From contig JAAELQ010000246.1 in the NCBI GenBank assembly GCA_024226515.1, positions 1 to 42,783 on the forward strand: DNA of 42,783 nt. The letters run 5' to 3'. Of this stretch, positions 15,401 through 23,839 are shown piece by piece. The stretch's first letter is position 1. Every line of letters starts with the position of its first letter. The notes beneath the pieces were generated by a model. The model did not search any database. It was not told the DNA's origin and saw nothing but the letters and a program-made list of their open reading frames with translations. Position numbers and translations under genes: made by a program. Source of the stretch: a bacterium. GTDB taxonomy: Bacteria > Acidobacteriota > Polarisedimenticolia > Polarisedimenticolales > Polarisedimenticolaceae.

Positions 15401-16468
15401 ATGACACAGCCCCGGAAGCGAGTTCGGGTGCTCATCGTGGACGACTCCGCGGTCGTGCGCCAGATCCTCAGTCGGGAGTTGGTCCGCGATCCGGACATCG
15501 AGGTCGTCGGAACCGCGCCCGACCCGTATGTCGCTCGTGACAAGATCGTGCAGCTCTCGCCGGACGTTCTGACGCTCGACGTCGAGATGCCGCGCATGGA
15601 TGGCATCACGTTCCTGCGCAAACTGATGCACTACGAGCCGATGCCGGTCATCGTAGTGTCGTCGCTCACGACGGCTGGCGGAGAGTTGGCCCTGGAGGCG
15701 CTCGAGGCCGGCGCCGTGGACGTCATGTGCAAGCCGAACTCGGCCTACACGATCGGTGATGTGGGACGGGAACTCATCGAGAAGGTGAAGGCCGCGTCGC
15801 AGGCGCGCGTGTCCAGGACGCACGGTGAGCGTCGGACACCGCCGCCGGACGCGGCGCCCGCCCCCTTGAAGCGGACGACGAACAAGATCGTCGCGATCGG
15901 CACGTCCACGGGCGGGACGGAGGCCTTGCGTTATGTCCTTCCCCAACTCCCTGCCGACTTCCCCGGCATCATGATCGTGCAGCATATGCCCAAGGGATTC
16001 ACCGCCTCTTTCGCGAAGAGTCTCGATCGCGAGTCCCAGCTGGATGTGAAGGAAGCCGAGGACGGCGACACCGTTTCATCGGGCACGGCGATCGTGGCGC
16101 CGGGGAACTCGCATCTGCTCCTGCAGCGCTCGGGCGCCGTGTACAAGGCGCGCGTCAAGGACGGTCCGCACGTCAATCGGCATCGGCCGTCCGCGGATGT
16201 CCTGTTCGAGTCCGTCGCCCGATGCGCCGGGCGCAACGCGATCGGCGTCATCATGACCGGCATGGGGCGCGACGGGGCGGCGGGGCTCAAGCAGATGCGC
16301 GACGCGGGCGCCTTCACGCTCGCCCAGGATGAGGCGAGTTGTGTGGTCTTCGGCATGCCGCGCGAGGCGATTCTACAGGACGCGGCGGACAGCATCGTCT
16401 CGTTGGAGCAGATTCCCAAGGCGATGATTCGTGCGGTGGAGGCCACACTCCATCCGCAGGCGTCATGA
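15401..16468 (+). CDS. cheB: Chemotaxis response regulator methylesterase CheB
   Basis: CheB removes receptor methyl groups and is activated by phosphorylation from CheA. The 355-residue protein has an N-terminal receiver (Asp60 in LTLDVEMPRMDG, Lys111 before Pro) and a C-terminal methylesterase domain with the triad Ser169 (IGTSTGG), His195 (VQHMP) and Asp291 (TGMGRDGA). Normal length and all active-site residues are present. It completes the CheR/CheD/CheB adaptation set of this operon. Confidence 0.96.
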   Translation: MTQPRKRVRVLIVDDSAVVRQILSRELVRDPDIEVVGTAPDPYVARDKIVQLSPDVLTLDVEMPRMDGITFLRKLMHYEPMPVIVVSSLTTAGGELALEALEAGAVDVMCKPNSAYTIGDVGRELIEKVKAASQARVSRTHGERRTPPPDAAPAPLKRTTNKIVAIGTSTGGTEALRYVLPQLPADFPGIMIVQHMPKGFTASFAKSLDRESQLDVKEAEDGDTVSSGTAIVAPGNSHLLLQRSGAVYKARVKDGPHVNRHRPSADVLFESVARCAGRNAIGVIMTGMGRDGAAGLKQMRDAGAFTLAQDEASCVVFGMPREAILQDAADSIVSLEQIPKAMIRAVEATLHPQAS

Positions 16469-16601
16469 CCGTACGGTCCGAGAGCCCCGGGAGATCGCCC
16501 GTCCGGGTCCTTCGACTGGACTGCAGGGCGTCGATTGCCGATCGGAGAGTCGCTCGAGGGCGAGCGCACCTGCGAAAGCCCTACTCGTCAGAGACTGGCG
16601 G

Positions 16602-17201
16602 ATGAACCCAACCAGAAGGTATCCCGCGGCGAGGGAGACCGCATCACGAGCGACTCCAGGTCGGCTGCGTCGTTGGCTTCTCGCATCCGCCGGCGTGATG
16701 TGCGTGTGCCTTGGCGCCGTGGGCGTCGTCGTGCCGGGCCTACCGACGACCGTCTTTCTGATCGCGGCCAGCTGGCTCTTCGCGAAGAGCTGCCCCTGGC
16801 TGGAAGACCGGCTGATCCGTCATCGTCTCTTCCGACCCTACCTCAGGTACCTCGATGGCCAGACCCGCATGCCCCGTCGCGTGAAGATCACGAGCATAGC
16901 GATCATGTGGATCTTCGTCGGCGTGAGCGCGACTCTCCTCCTCGAGGCAGGCATGACCGTGTGGATTCCGCTCGGCGTCTTGGTCGCGGCCACACTCGGG
17001 GCTCTCGCGATCATCCGTCAGGGCGGACGTGCCGGTAGCGTGCGTCCCATGTCGTTCCTCGATGTCTCCATGGGAGCGCAGGCTCATGAAGCGTCCAACC
17101 GACCAACATCGAGAGTTTGTTCGGCATCGAGGAGCTGTTCTTCTCCACGACCGATGGCAAGGGTATCATCCGATCCGGCAACGAAGTCTTTGTCCGTCTG
17201 A
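16602..17201 (+). CDS. DUF454 (YbaN-like) inner-membrane protein
   Basis: This small membrane protein belongs to the YbaN/DUF454 family. The family core is clear: GVMCVCLGAVGVVVPGLPTT, then VFLIAASWLFAKSCPWLED, RLIRHRLFRPYL, and two further hydrophobic helices (about residues 95-140). The last 50 or so residues (SFLDVSMGAQAHEAS onwards) are not family-like and overlap the next gene by 85 bp, so the true stop has probably been lost by an indel near 17060-17087. ATG 16602 is the first start near the conserved region; a 133-bp spacer separates it from cheB. It is unusual in a chemotaxis operon. Confidence 0.8.
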   Translation: MNPTRRYPAARETASRATPGRLRRWLLASAGVMCVCLGAVGVVVPGLPTTVFLIAASWLFAKSCPWLEDRLIRHRLFRPYLRYLDGQTRMPRRVKITSIAIMWIFVGVSATLLLEAGMTVWIPLGVLVAATLGALAIIRQGGRAGSVRPMSFLDVSMGAQAHEASNRPTSRVCSASRSCSSPRPMARVSSDPATKSLSV

Positions 17202-18523
17202 GCAAGTACCCGATCGAGGCGCTGCTCGGCACACCGCACAATGTGATCCGGCATCCGGACATGCCGCGCGCCGTGTTCAGGCTGCTCTGGGACTACCTTC
17301 TCGCAGGGCGCATGATCGCCGCCTACGTCAAGAATCTTGCGGCGGATGGGAGCTTTTGGTGGGTGCTTGCAGTCGTGACACCTCTGCCGGACGGGTTCTT
17401 GTCCATCCGTCTCAAGCCGACGAGCAAGATCTTCGGGATCATCAAGGACCTCTATCCGCGGCTGCGAGAATTCGAGCTGGAGTCGGTCGACCGTGGTAAG
17501 CCCCCAGCGACGAATATGCAGCGGGCGCTGGATGAGCTTCATGTTGCACTGCGATCACTCGGATTGGAGAGCTATGACGAGTTCATGCACATGGCTCTGC
17601 GTGAAGAGATGCGGTGCCGAGATGCGGCGTTGGCTCGATGGTCTCCACTCGCCGAAGCCGTCCGGCGAGAAGCCTCCGCCGGGGCTGGCGACGACGCGCG
17701 GGGCACATTGATCGCAGGTCTGCACCGCATGGAACATGCGCGTCGGCACGTCGACGCCATCTATACGCATGCCGACGAGATCCAATCCCTGCACCGTACG
17801 CTCGGTGACAAGGCCTCTTTCGTGGAGCGAGTCTCGCGGAGTTTCCGTCTGGCGGCGATGAATACGGCGATCAAAGCTGCGGGCTTCCAAGGCACGGGCG
17901 AAGGGCTCGGAGTGATCGCCGCTCATCTGGGCACGTCCGCCGACGCAGTCGGACGACGGGCGGAGTCGTTCAACGGCCGGACGCGTGAGACGACCAAGAG
18001 CCTCATGCGGAATACGTTCCACCTCGCGACAATCCGGCTCTCCGTTGAGATGTCCGAGTCTTTCTGTCGCGAGGCGATCACGTCGATTTCGAGCGCCGGA
18101 CCGTCTGGGGCCCTCTCGGAGTCGGGCGGCGACCGGCAGTCGATCCATGCAATTCTGGCTGATCTCCACGCCGCGCAGACCGGGTTGATCGACGTGGTCG
18201 GCACGTCACTGGAAGCGCTCGTGAGTGATCTCGAAGTGCTGCGGCGGGATTCAGATGGACTGCGAGAGACGATCCTCATGCTTCGCTTCGCTCAACTCGC
18301 CGGCGTCATCGAGTCAGCCCGTTTGGACGCCGAGGCCACCGTGGGCCCGTTACTTCACGAGGTCGGAGCGAATGTCGCGAGGGCGCAAGACGAATTCCGT
18401 GAGCTCGATTTCGGCATCGAGCGTCTGTCCACCACGCTCAAGCGATCATCGGAGCTGCTGGAGGAACTCCTTGAGGATCTTGCCGAAGACGCGCCGTCCG
18501 CGGCGATGGAGGCCAAGGCGTAG
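17117..18523 (+). CDS. Aer-like PAS signalling protein with a degenerate receptor tip
   Basis: The N-terminal 110 residues form a PAS domain of the Aer (aerotaxis) type. It contains VFVRLSKYPIEALLG, PHNVIRHPDMPRAVF and AAYVKNLAADGSFWWV, motifs that in Aer surround a flavin. No membrane segment is visible. The remaining ~350 residues are helical. One part (about 245-275, FRLAAMNTAIKAAGFQGTG) looks like a decayed MCP signalling hairpin, with N-x-A-I-x-A-A retained but the conserved glutamates and glycines altered. The protein may sense redox state and join or modulate the array rather than signal as a normal receptor. The start is uncertain: TTG 17117 is the first start in frame, and the coding sense appears to extend slightly upstream (TNIES), where a TGA at 17087 closes the frame. 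Confidence 0.78.
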   Translation: MFGIEELFFSTTDGKGIIRSGNEVFVRLSKYPIEALLGTPHNVIRHPDMPRAVFRLLWDYLLAGRMIAAYVKNLAADGSFWWVLAVVTPLPDGFLSIRLKPTSKIFGIIKDLYPRLREFELESVDRGKPPATNMQRALDELHVALRSLGLESYDEFMHMALREEMRCRDAALARWSPLAEAVRREASAGAGDDARGTLIAGLHRMEHARRHVDAIYTHADEIQSLHRTLGDKASFVERVSRSFRLAAMNTAIKAAGFQGTGEGLGVIAAHLGTSADAVGRRAESFNGRTRETTKSLMRNTFHLATIRLSVEMSESFCREAITSISSAGPSGALSESGGDRQSIHAILADLHAAQTGLIDVVGTSLEALVSDLEVLRRDSDGLRETILMLRFAQLAGVIESARLDAEATVGPLLHEVGANVARAQDEFRELDFGIERLSTTLKRSSELLEELLEDLAEDAPSAAMEAKA

Positions 18524-18541
18524 GAGACTTGGTGTACCCTG

Positions 18542-18940
18542 GCTCGAACGACCGCGAACGCGGGCCGCGGCGCGAAGCCGGGGTGTCCGGCTGCCGCAGG
18601 AGACGGCGGTCATCTACCGGAGTTTCGTGAACAGCCTGTCCATCCGTGGTCCGCACGGTTCGGCAGCCGTGCTGCTGCCGCGATCGCGGGACTCGAGTCC
18701 ATGGAGGATGAGGTCGAAGCCGCGTATCGTCGCGCATTCCCGCAGGCCGACGTCTACTTCGTGAACGCAGATGTAATGGCGGAAGAGTATGGTGGCCTAC
18801 CGTTCCGATGTGGGATCACCGCTGACGCGACGCGCCTCCTGGTTACCGGGGGGCTACCCGACCCGTCTCTGGACCTCCCAGCCGCTCGCGCGGAGCTTGA
18901 GACGCTGCACTACATTTCGGGTCGAACCAGGACGACATAG
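18542..18940 (+). pseudogene. Unrecognised frame lacking a normal start
   Basis: An open frame runs from before 18542 to 18940 with protein-like composition, including ARFGSRAAAAIAGLESMEDE and FPQADVYFVNADVMAEE. The first ATG is at 18701 (79 residues from there), and no ATG, GTG or TTG occurs in frame upstream, although the upstream residues also look coded. No family is recognised. It may be a truncated gene or a short hypothetical protein. The rest of 18524-19106 shows no other gene. Confidence 0.4.
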
Positions 18941-19030
18941 GACGACGAATCGTCCCGGGCGTGGCACACCAATAGCCGTTCCCGATAGCGCCGAGTCGGT
19001 CTTCGTGATTGGGTTGTAGTGCGTCGATCC

Positions 19031-19048
19031 CTTGGGAAGCTGACGCTC
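19031..19048. other. 18-bp fragment identical to part of tRNA-Gly(CCC)
   Basis: The 18 bases CTTGGGAAGCTGACGCTC are identical to 1548-1565 of the tRNA-Gly gene, covering the anticodon loop, anticodon stem and part of the D stem. Homology stops on both sides. The fragment begins at the anticodon loop, where the fragment at 40364-40408 ends. It could be one side of an attachment site or a recombination scar. Confidence 0.5.
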
Positions 19049-19106
19049 ATCATGCAGTCTGGATGGGTGTCAAACCCGCAATGCTCCCGTCACGGCCCGC
19101 GTCGAT

Positions 19107-19307
19107 TCAGTCGTGATGGTCGGCCGGGCGGAGCTTCTCCGCGCCGGGCAGCTTGCCCACGAGCTGTGCCGGGTCGTGGATCAGCAGCGGGAGATGCTGC
19201 GGGCAGATCCACATCTTCCCGTCACCGTATTCCAGCGGAACGAGCGGCGTCTCCGTGACTCCCCGGTGGCAGGCCAGGCACGTCTTCTCGTCGGTCTCTT
19301 CCGGCAT
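19107..19307 (-). CDS. Small conserved-looking cysteine/histidine protein (probable metal-binding)
   Basis: This 66-residue protein starts MPEETDEKTCLACHRGV and carries Cys10-x-x-Cys13-His14 and, later, Cys35-x-x-His38 (WICPQHLP). The spacing resembles a structural zinc site. A CxxCH haem c motif is formally present, but there is no signal peptide, so haem attachment is unlikely. The C-terminal half (LLIHDPAQLVGKLPGAEKL) has a regular, conserved look. No function can be assigned. It stands alone, divergent from the FG-GAP gene. Confidence 0.65.
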   Translation of the reverse strand: MPEETDEKTCLACHRGVTETPLVPLEYGDGKMWICPQHLPLLIHDPAQLVGKLPGAEKLRPADHHD

Positions 19308-19419
19308 GCGTCATGCTCCTTGCGCAGAGGCCGATTCCCATCGACCGGCAGGGGCAGCGTAACACATGCGCCTGGCGAAACTGGGATTGGACCGGGGGTT
19401 CGATCAACCCGCTCGCTCT

Positions 19420-19425
19420 TATAAT
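19420..19425 (+). promoter_or_regulatory. Possible -10 box (TATAAT) of the FG-GAP gene
   Basis: A perfect TATAAT lies about 170 bp before the FG-GAP gene in otherwise GC-rich DNA. No good -35 sits at 16-18 bp, so the assignment is tentative. The resulting leader would include the hairpin at 19508-19535. Confidence 0.35.
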
Positions 19426-19507
19426 GACCGGTTACGGATCGGGAGATCCGTGGCGGGAGGGCTGTGGTGCGCGAATCACAGGTCCAGAGCGTGTGACAGA
19501 TCCCATG

Positions 19508-19535
19508 AACGCCTCGCGAACTGTCGCGAGGCGTT
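19508..19535. terminator. Perfect 11-bp hairpin upstream of the FG-GAP gene
   Basis: AACGCCTCGCG pairs perfectly with CGCGAGGCGTT around AACTGT. It lies 62 bp before the FG-GAP start and is followed by GTGTT, not a U-run. It could insulate the gene from upstream transcription or act within its own leader as an attenuator. Confidence 0.5.
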
Positions 19536-19597
19536 GTGTTCGTCGGGGTTGAAGCCCCGCCGGCTCGAGGGCTGGGATTCGAAAAAGGAGTACGGCG

Positions 19598-22500
19598 ATG
19601 TTCGCCCACCGAGGTCACCGACCGGTGTCGATCGGGTTCGGAATGCTGTTCGTTTGCGCCGGCGCCGCGTTCGCGGCGGACGCCGCCGATTCGCCGGCTC
19701 CGGCTGACTGGATCGTCACCGGTGACCAGGTGAACGCGGAGCTCGGCTCCTCCGTCGCCACGGCCGGCGACGTGAACGGGGATGGATACTCCGACCTGAT
19801 CGTCGGCGTCCCGTCGTACAACGGTGACAGCGGACGCGTCATGGTCTACCACGGCTCGCCGACAGGCCCCTCGACGAGCCCCGACTACACCTACGACGGC
19901 GCTGCGGGCATGCGCACCGGCGCGTCCGTGAGCACGGCGGGCGACGTCAACGGGGACGGCATTGCCGACGTTCTCTTCGGCGCCCCGGGCACGACGGCCC
20001 TCCAGGTGGGCCAGGTCCACGTGGTCTACGGAGACGAAGGCGGCCTGAGCGGCATGCTCGTGCTGGTTCCGGGAGTGGGAGAGACGGCTCCATTCTTCGG
20101 CGCGTCCGTTGCGGTCGCCGGCGACGTTGACGGCGACGGGTACTCGGACGTCATCGTCGGCGCCCCGGGCAGCTACCAGGCGATCATTGACGGCCCGGGA
20201 CGCGCGTTCGTGTTCATGGGAAGTGGGAGCGGTCTCAACCAGACGTGGTCGTGGTCCGCGCAGGGGTCAGCGGACGAAGCGGAGTTTGGCGCGTCGGTGG
20301 CCACCGTCGGCGACATCAACGGTGACGGGCACGCCGACGTCCTCGTCGGCGCGCCCGGCGACGAGGGCGCCGGGGTCGATGCAGGCCTGGCGCAGCTCTA
20401 CCTCGGGTCCGACAGCGGTCTGGATACGACGGCAACCTGGTCCGGGTCGGGGACCGCCGGCGACGAGTTCGGCGCGTGCGTCGCCACGGCCGGAGACCTC
20501 ACCGCCGACGGCAATCCCGAGTTCGTCATCGGAGCGCCGGGAAGCGCGTTAGGTGACGGCGCCGTCCACGTGTACGCGTGGAACGGGGGCACGATCGGCG
20601 TCCTCGACACGCGCGGCGGCGACACCGGCAGCCGTCTCGGCTCGTTCGTGGCTCCCGCCGGCGATCTCAACAGCGACGGCTATGCCGACCTGGTCGCCGG
20701 CGCTCCGGCGCACACGAGCAACACGGGAGCCGTGCTTGCGTACCACGGAACCCCGTTCGGGCTCACGGATGAATGGACCGATCTCGGCGAGCACGCCGGA
20801 TCCAGGTTCGGCGCCTGCGTCGCGACCGCCGGTGACGTGGACGGCGACGGCTACGGCGACCTGGTCATCGGATCGCCCGCCTACAACTCGAGCTGGGGGC
20901 GGGCCTACCTGCGCCGCGGCACCGCGCCGCTGGGGCCGAGCCCTGGTTTCGAGTGGCTCACCCAGGGACAGTACACGCGCGACCTCTACGGGGTCTCGGT
21001 CGCGTGCGCCGGCGACGTCAACGGCGACGGCTTCGCGGACGTCATCGTCGGCGAGCCGCTTCACCAGGAAGGACACGACGGAATCGGCGCCGCGTTCGTC
21101 TACTACGGCTCACCGGACGGTCTCGATCCGGCGCCGGGCTGGTGGTACGGGACACCCCATTCGGCGGCCGCCTTCGGTCAGACGGTGGCCAGCGCGGGCG
21201 ACGTGAACGGTGACGGCTACTCCGACGTGATCGTCGGGGCGCCGGGGTATCCGACTCCGTGGGGCGGCTCGGCGTTCCTCTTCTTCGGTCCGCTCACCGA
21301 ACCGAGCGCCGAACCGGACTGGTGGATCCTCAGCGACGAGCCGAACTCGCTCATCGGCTTCTCGGTGGGCACGGCGGGCGACGTCAACGGCGACGGCTAC
21401 GCGGACGTGGTCGTCGGCGGCTATGCGTCGTACCCGGGACACGTGTTCGTGTGGTACGGCTCCAACGACGGGCCCTCGGGGAGCGAGGGATACGTGACCA
21501 ACGCGGACTGGGAGTTGAACACCGAGTACGTAAAGGGTGGCGTCGGCTTCGCCGCCGGCACGGCAGGCGACGTCAACGGCGACGGCTTCTCCGACCTCGT
21601 CGTGGGGGCGTACAGATATGAGGGCGACGGCGCCGTCGCGGTCTACCACGGATCGCACGCGGGCCTGGGCGACGCGCCCGACTGGTTCTACGCGGGCGAC
21701 GAGCACGACGCGTACTTCGGAATCGCGGCCGCCACCGCTGGCGATGTCAACGGCGACGGCTTCTCGGACATCATCGTCGGCGAGCCATGGCACGACGTTC
21801 AGGACGAGGACGATGACCGCGGGCGCGTGCTCGTGTTCTTCGGCTCGGCCGCCGGGTTGAGCCCCCAGCCGAGCTGGACGGCCGACGGTGAGGCCGGTCA
21901 GGTCACCGCCTTCGGCTGGTCCGCCGGCGGCGCGGGCGACGTCAACGGCGACGGGTTCGCCGACGTCATCGTCGGGGCGTGGAGCTACGACAACGTGGAG
22001 CAGTACGAGGGCAAGGCGTACGTGTACACGGGCTCGCCCCTGGGTCCTGGCACCGATCCGGTGTGGACTGCGGAGAGCGACATCGCCTGGGACTTCTTTG
22101 GCTGGTCGGTGAGCACGGCCGGCGACGTGCACGGCGACGGGTTCGCCGACATCCTCGTGGGCGCGCCCGCCCGACGTTGGGAGCAGAACATGCGCGGCGA
22201 GGCGTACCTCTACGCGGGCGGCAACGCGCTCGGCTTGAGCATCGCGCCGCGTCAGCTCAAGACCGACGGCTCGCCGCTCGCGCGACTGGGTCTGTCCGAC
22301 GATCCGTCCGGCGTCCAACTCGAAGCGCTCGCGCGCACGACCAACGGCCGAGGCAACGTCGCGCTCCAGTGGGAGGTCAAGCCGCTCGGCGTGCCCTTCG
22401 ACGGCACCGGCCTCGAGGACGGCGGCCTCAACGACAGCGGGGTACCCGGCATCGTGCTGAACGGGCAGGCCACCGGCCTTTCGGCCGACGTGCATCACTG

Positions 22501-23644
22501 GCGTCTGCGCACACTGTACGAGCCCGTCACAACACCGTTCCTTCCGTACGGGCGGTGGATCACGATGCCGTGGAACGGCTGGCAGGAGGCGGACTTCAGA
22601 ACGACGCCCGCCGCCGAGCCGGCGACGGGCATGGATGTGAGCCCCGGAACCTGGCTCGTGTCCGAGGGATCGAGCGGGGGACCGTTCTCGCCCGACTCCG
22701 AGACGTACACCCTGAACAACCTCGGCCCGGCCCCCATCGACTACACGGTGAACAAGGGCGCCGACTGGATCGAGTTGAGCAGCGATAGCGGGCAGATCCC
22801 AGGATCCGGCTTCGTCGACGTCATAGTCTCCATCGGAAGCGCGGCCGAAGACCTCGGGCTCGGTCACTACGAGGACGTCGTCAGCTTCGTGAACACGACC
22901 GACGGTGAAGGTGACGCGACGCGCACCGTCGTCCTCGACGTCGGCGTGCGCGAGTTGCTCCACGCGTTCCCGCTCGACTCCAATCCGGCCTGGGCGACGA
23001 CCGGCGAATGGGCGTTCGGCACGCCGACCGGCAACGGGCACGAGTCGGGGAACCCCGATCCGACGAGCGGCGCGACCGGTGACTTCGTGTACGGCGTGAA
23101 CCTCGTCGGTGACTACGGCACCGCGCCGGGCGGCCCGCACACCCTGACGACCGAGTCCCTGGACTGCTCGGGCTACGAGGACGTGAGCCTGCGTTTCCAG
23201 CGCTGGCTCAACAGCGACTCCGAGCCGTTCGTCTTCGACACGGTCGAGGTGTCGAGCGACGGGCTCGTGTGGGACGTGGTCTGGCACAACGGCGTCGTGA
23301 CGGTCACCGACGGTCTCTGGGCCGAGTACGAGTACGACGTCTCCTCCGTCGCCGACGACGAGCCGGCCGTCCAGGTGCGCTGGAGCTACACGGTCGTCGA
23401 GGGCGCGCAGGCGATGTCCGGCTGGAATATCGACGACGTGGAGATCTGGGGCATTCCGTCGTCGGCTGAACCGCCGTGTCCCGAAGACCTCGACGGCACC
23501 GGCGCCGTCGGCTTCGGCGACATCCTGGCGGTGATCGGCGCGTGGGGACCGTGCGGGTCGCCGTGTCCGGAGGATCTGAACAGCAACGGGAGTGTCGACT
23601 TCGGCGACATCCTCGCGGTGATCGGCGCGTGGGGGCCGTGTTAG
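19598..23644 (+). CDS. Secreted FG-GAP (integrin-alpha-like) repeat protein with dockerin-like C-terminus
   Basis: This 1348-residue exported protein has a signal peptide (about residues 1-32, cut near AFA-AD). Fourteen FG-GAP repeats follow (about residues 40-875), each with a GDVNGDGYSDLIVGAP-like calcium loop. Fourteen equals two seven-bladed propellers. Next come a segment with VSPGTWLVSEGSSGG (about 1010-1115, Ig-like or BACON-like), a beta-rich module of about 160 residues (ATTGEWAFGTPTG to GWNIDDVEIWG), and a tail with two dockerin-like loops, each beginning CPEDL and ending ILAVIGAWGPC. ATG 19598 has AAGGAG 7 nt upstream. The likely role is as a surface or extracellular calcium-binding protein, possibly adhesive; the ligand is unknown. 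The convergent gene at 23786-26530 shares the last two modules. Confidence 0.9.
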   Translation: MFAHRGHRPVSIGFGMLFVCAGAAFAADAADSPAPADWIVTGDQVNAELGSSVATAGDVNGDGYSDLIVGVPSYNGDSGRVMVYHGSPTGPSTSPDYTYDGAAGMRTGASVSTAGDVNGDGIADVLFGAPGTTALQVGQVHVVYGDEGGLSGMLVLVPGVGETAPFFGASVAVAGDVDGDGYSDVIVGAPGSYQAIIDGPGRAFVFMGSGSGLNQTWSWSAQGSADEAEFGASVATVGDINGDGHADVLVGAPGDEGAGVDAGLAQLYLGSDSGLDTTATWSGSGTAGDEFGACVATAGDLTADGNPEFVIGAPGSALGDGAVHVYAWNGGTIGVLDTRGGDTGSRLGSFVAPAGDLNSDGYADLVAGAPAHTSNTGAVLAYHGTPFGLTDEWTDLGEHAGSRFGACVATAGDVDGDGYGDLVIGSPAYNSSWGRAYLRRGTAPLGPSPGFEWLTQGQYTRDLYGVSVACAGDVNGDGFADVIVGEPLHQEGHDGIGAAFVYYGSPDGLDPAPGWWYGTPHSAAAFGQTVASAGDVNGDGYSDVIVGAPGYPTPWGGSAFLFFGPLTEPSAEPDWWILSDEPNSLIGFSVGTAGDVNGDGYADVVVGGYASYPGHVFVWYGSNDGPSGSEGYVTNADWELNTEYVKGGVGFAAGTAGDVNGDGFSDLVVGAYRYEGDGAVAVYHGSHAGLGDAPDWFYAGDEHDAYFGIAAATAGDVNGDGFSDIIVGEPWHDVQDEDDDRGRVLVFFGSAAGLSPQPSWTADGEAGQVTAFGWSAGGAGDVNGDGFADVIVGAWSYDNVEQYEGKAYVYTGSPLGPGTDPVWTAESDIAWDFFGWSVSTAGDVHGDGFADILVGAPARRWEQNMRGEAYLYAGGNALGLSIAPRQLKTDGSPLARLGLSDDPSGVQLEALARTTNGRGNVALQWEVKPLGVPFDGTGLEDGGLNDSGVPGIVLNGQATGLSADVHHWRLRTLYEPVTTPFLPYGRWITMPWNGWQEADFRTTPAAEPATGMDVSPGTWLVSEGSSGGPFSPDSETYTLNNLGPAPIDYTVNKGADWIELSSDSGQIPGSGFVDVIVSIGSAAEDLGLGHYEDVVSFVNTTDGEGDATRTVVLDVGVRELLHAFPLDSNPAWATTGEWAFGTPTGNGHESGNPDPTSGATGDFVYGVNLVGDYGTAPGGPHTLTTESLDCSGYEDVSLRFQRWLNSDSEPFVFDTVEVSSDGLVWDVVWHNGVVTVTDGLWAEYEYDVSSVADDEPAVQVRWSYTVVEGAQAMSGWNIDDVEIWGIPSSAEPPCPEDLDGTGAVGFGDILAVIGAWGPCGSPCPEDLNSNGSVDFGDILAVIGAWGPC

Positions 23645-23839
23645 CGGCCTGCTCGCGTCGCGCATCAGGTCAGGACTTCCGCGCACATCGGACCCCGCAC
23701 ACCGACGTCGCGCGCGGCGAACCCTGCACGGGCGTGGATCGGATGCGTCGCTGAGGGGGAACGACAGGGAACGACACCCGGTGCGCTATGGCGCTGGGCA
23801 GCCTCCCCACGCGCCGATCACCGCGAGGACGTCGGCGAA
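23600..23839. repeat. 35-bp inverted repeat joining the 3' ends of two convergent genes
   Basis: The arm at 23600-23634 (within the last dockerin loop of the plus gene) and the inverted arm at 23805-23839 (within that of the minus gene) match at about 33 of 35 positions. They are separated by 170 bp and arise from nearly identical codons in homologous C-terminal tags. Read-through transcripts could fold across the junction. The 141 bp between the two stop codons holds no gene. Confidence 0.7.

Noticed and set aside
19107..19307. Cytochrome c-like reading of the CxxCH motif
   Set aside because: There is no signal peptide and a second CxxH pair is present, which fits a zinc site better than covalent haem.
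19598..22200. Possible CRISPR or satellite array in the FG-GAP gene
   Set aside because: The periodic similarity follows codons for degenerate GDVNGDG motifs about 60 residues apart, so it is protein repeat structure and not a DNA array.
21110..23686. 858-residue minus-strand ORF opposite the FG-GAP gene
   Set aside because: Shadow of a repetitive GC-rich coding region; no start context or domains.
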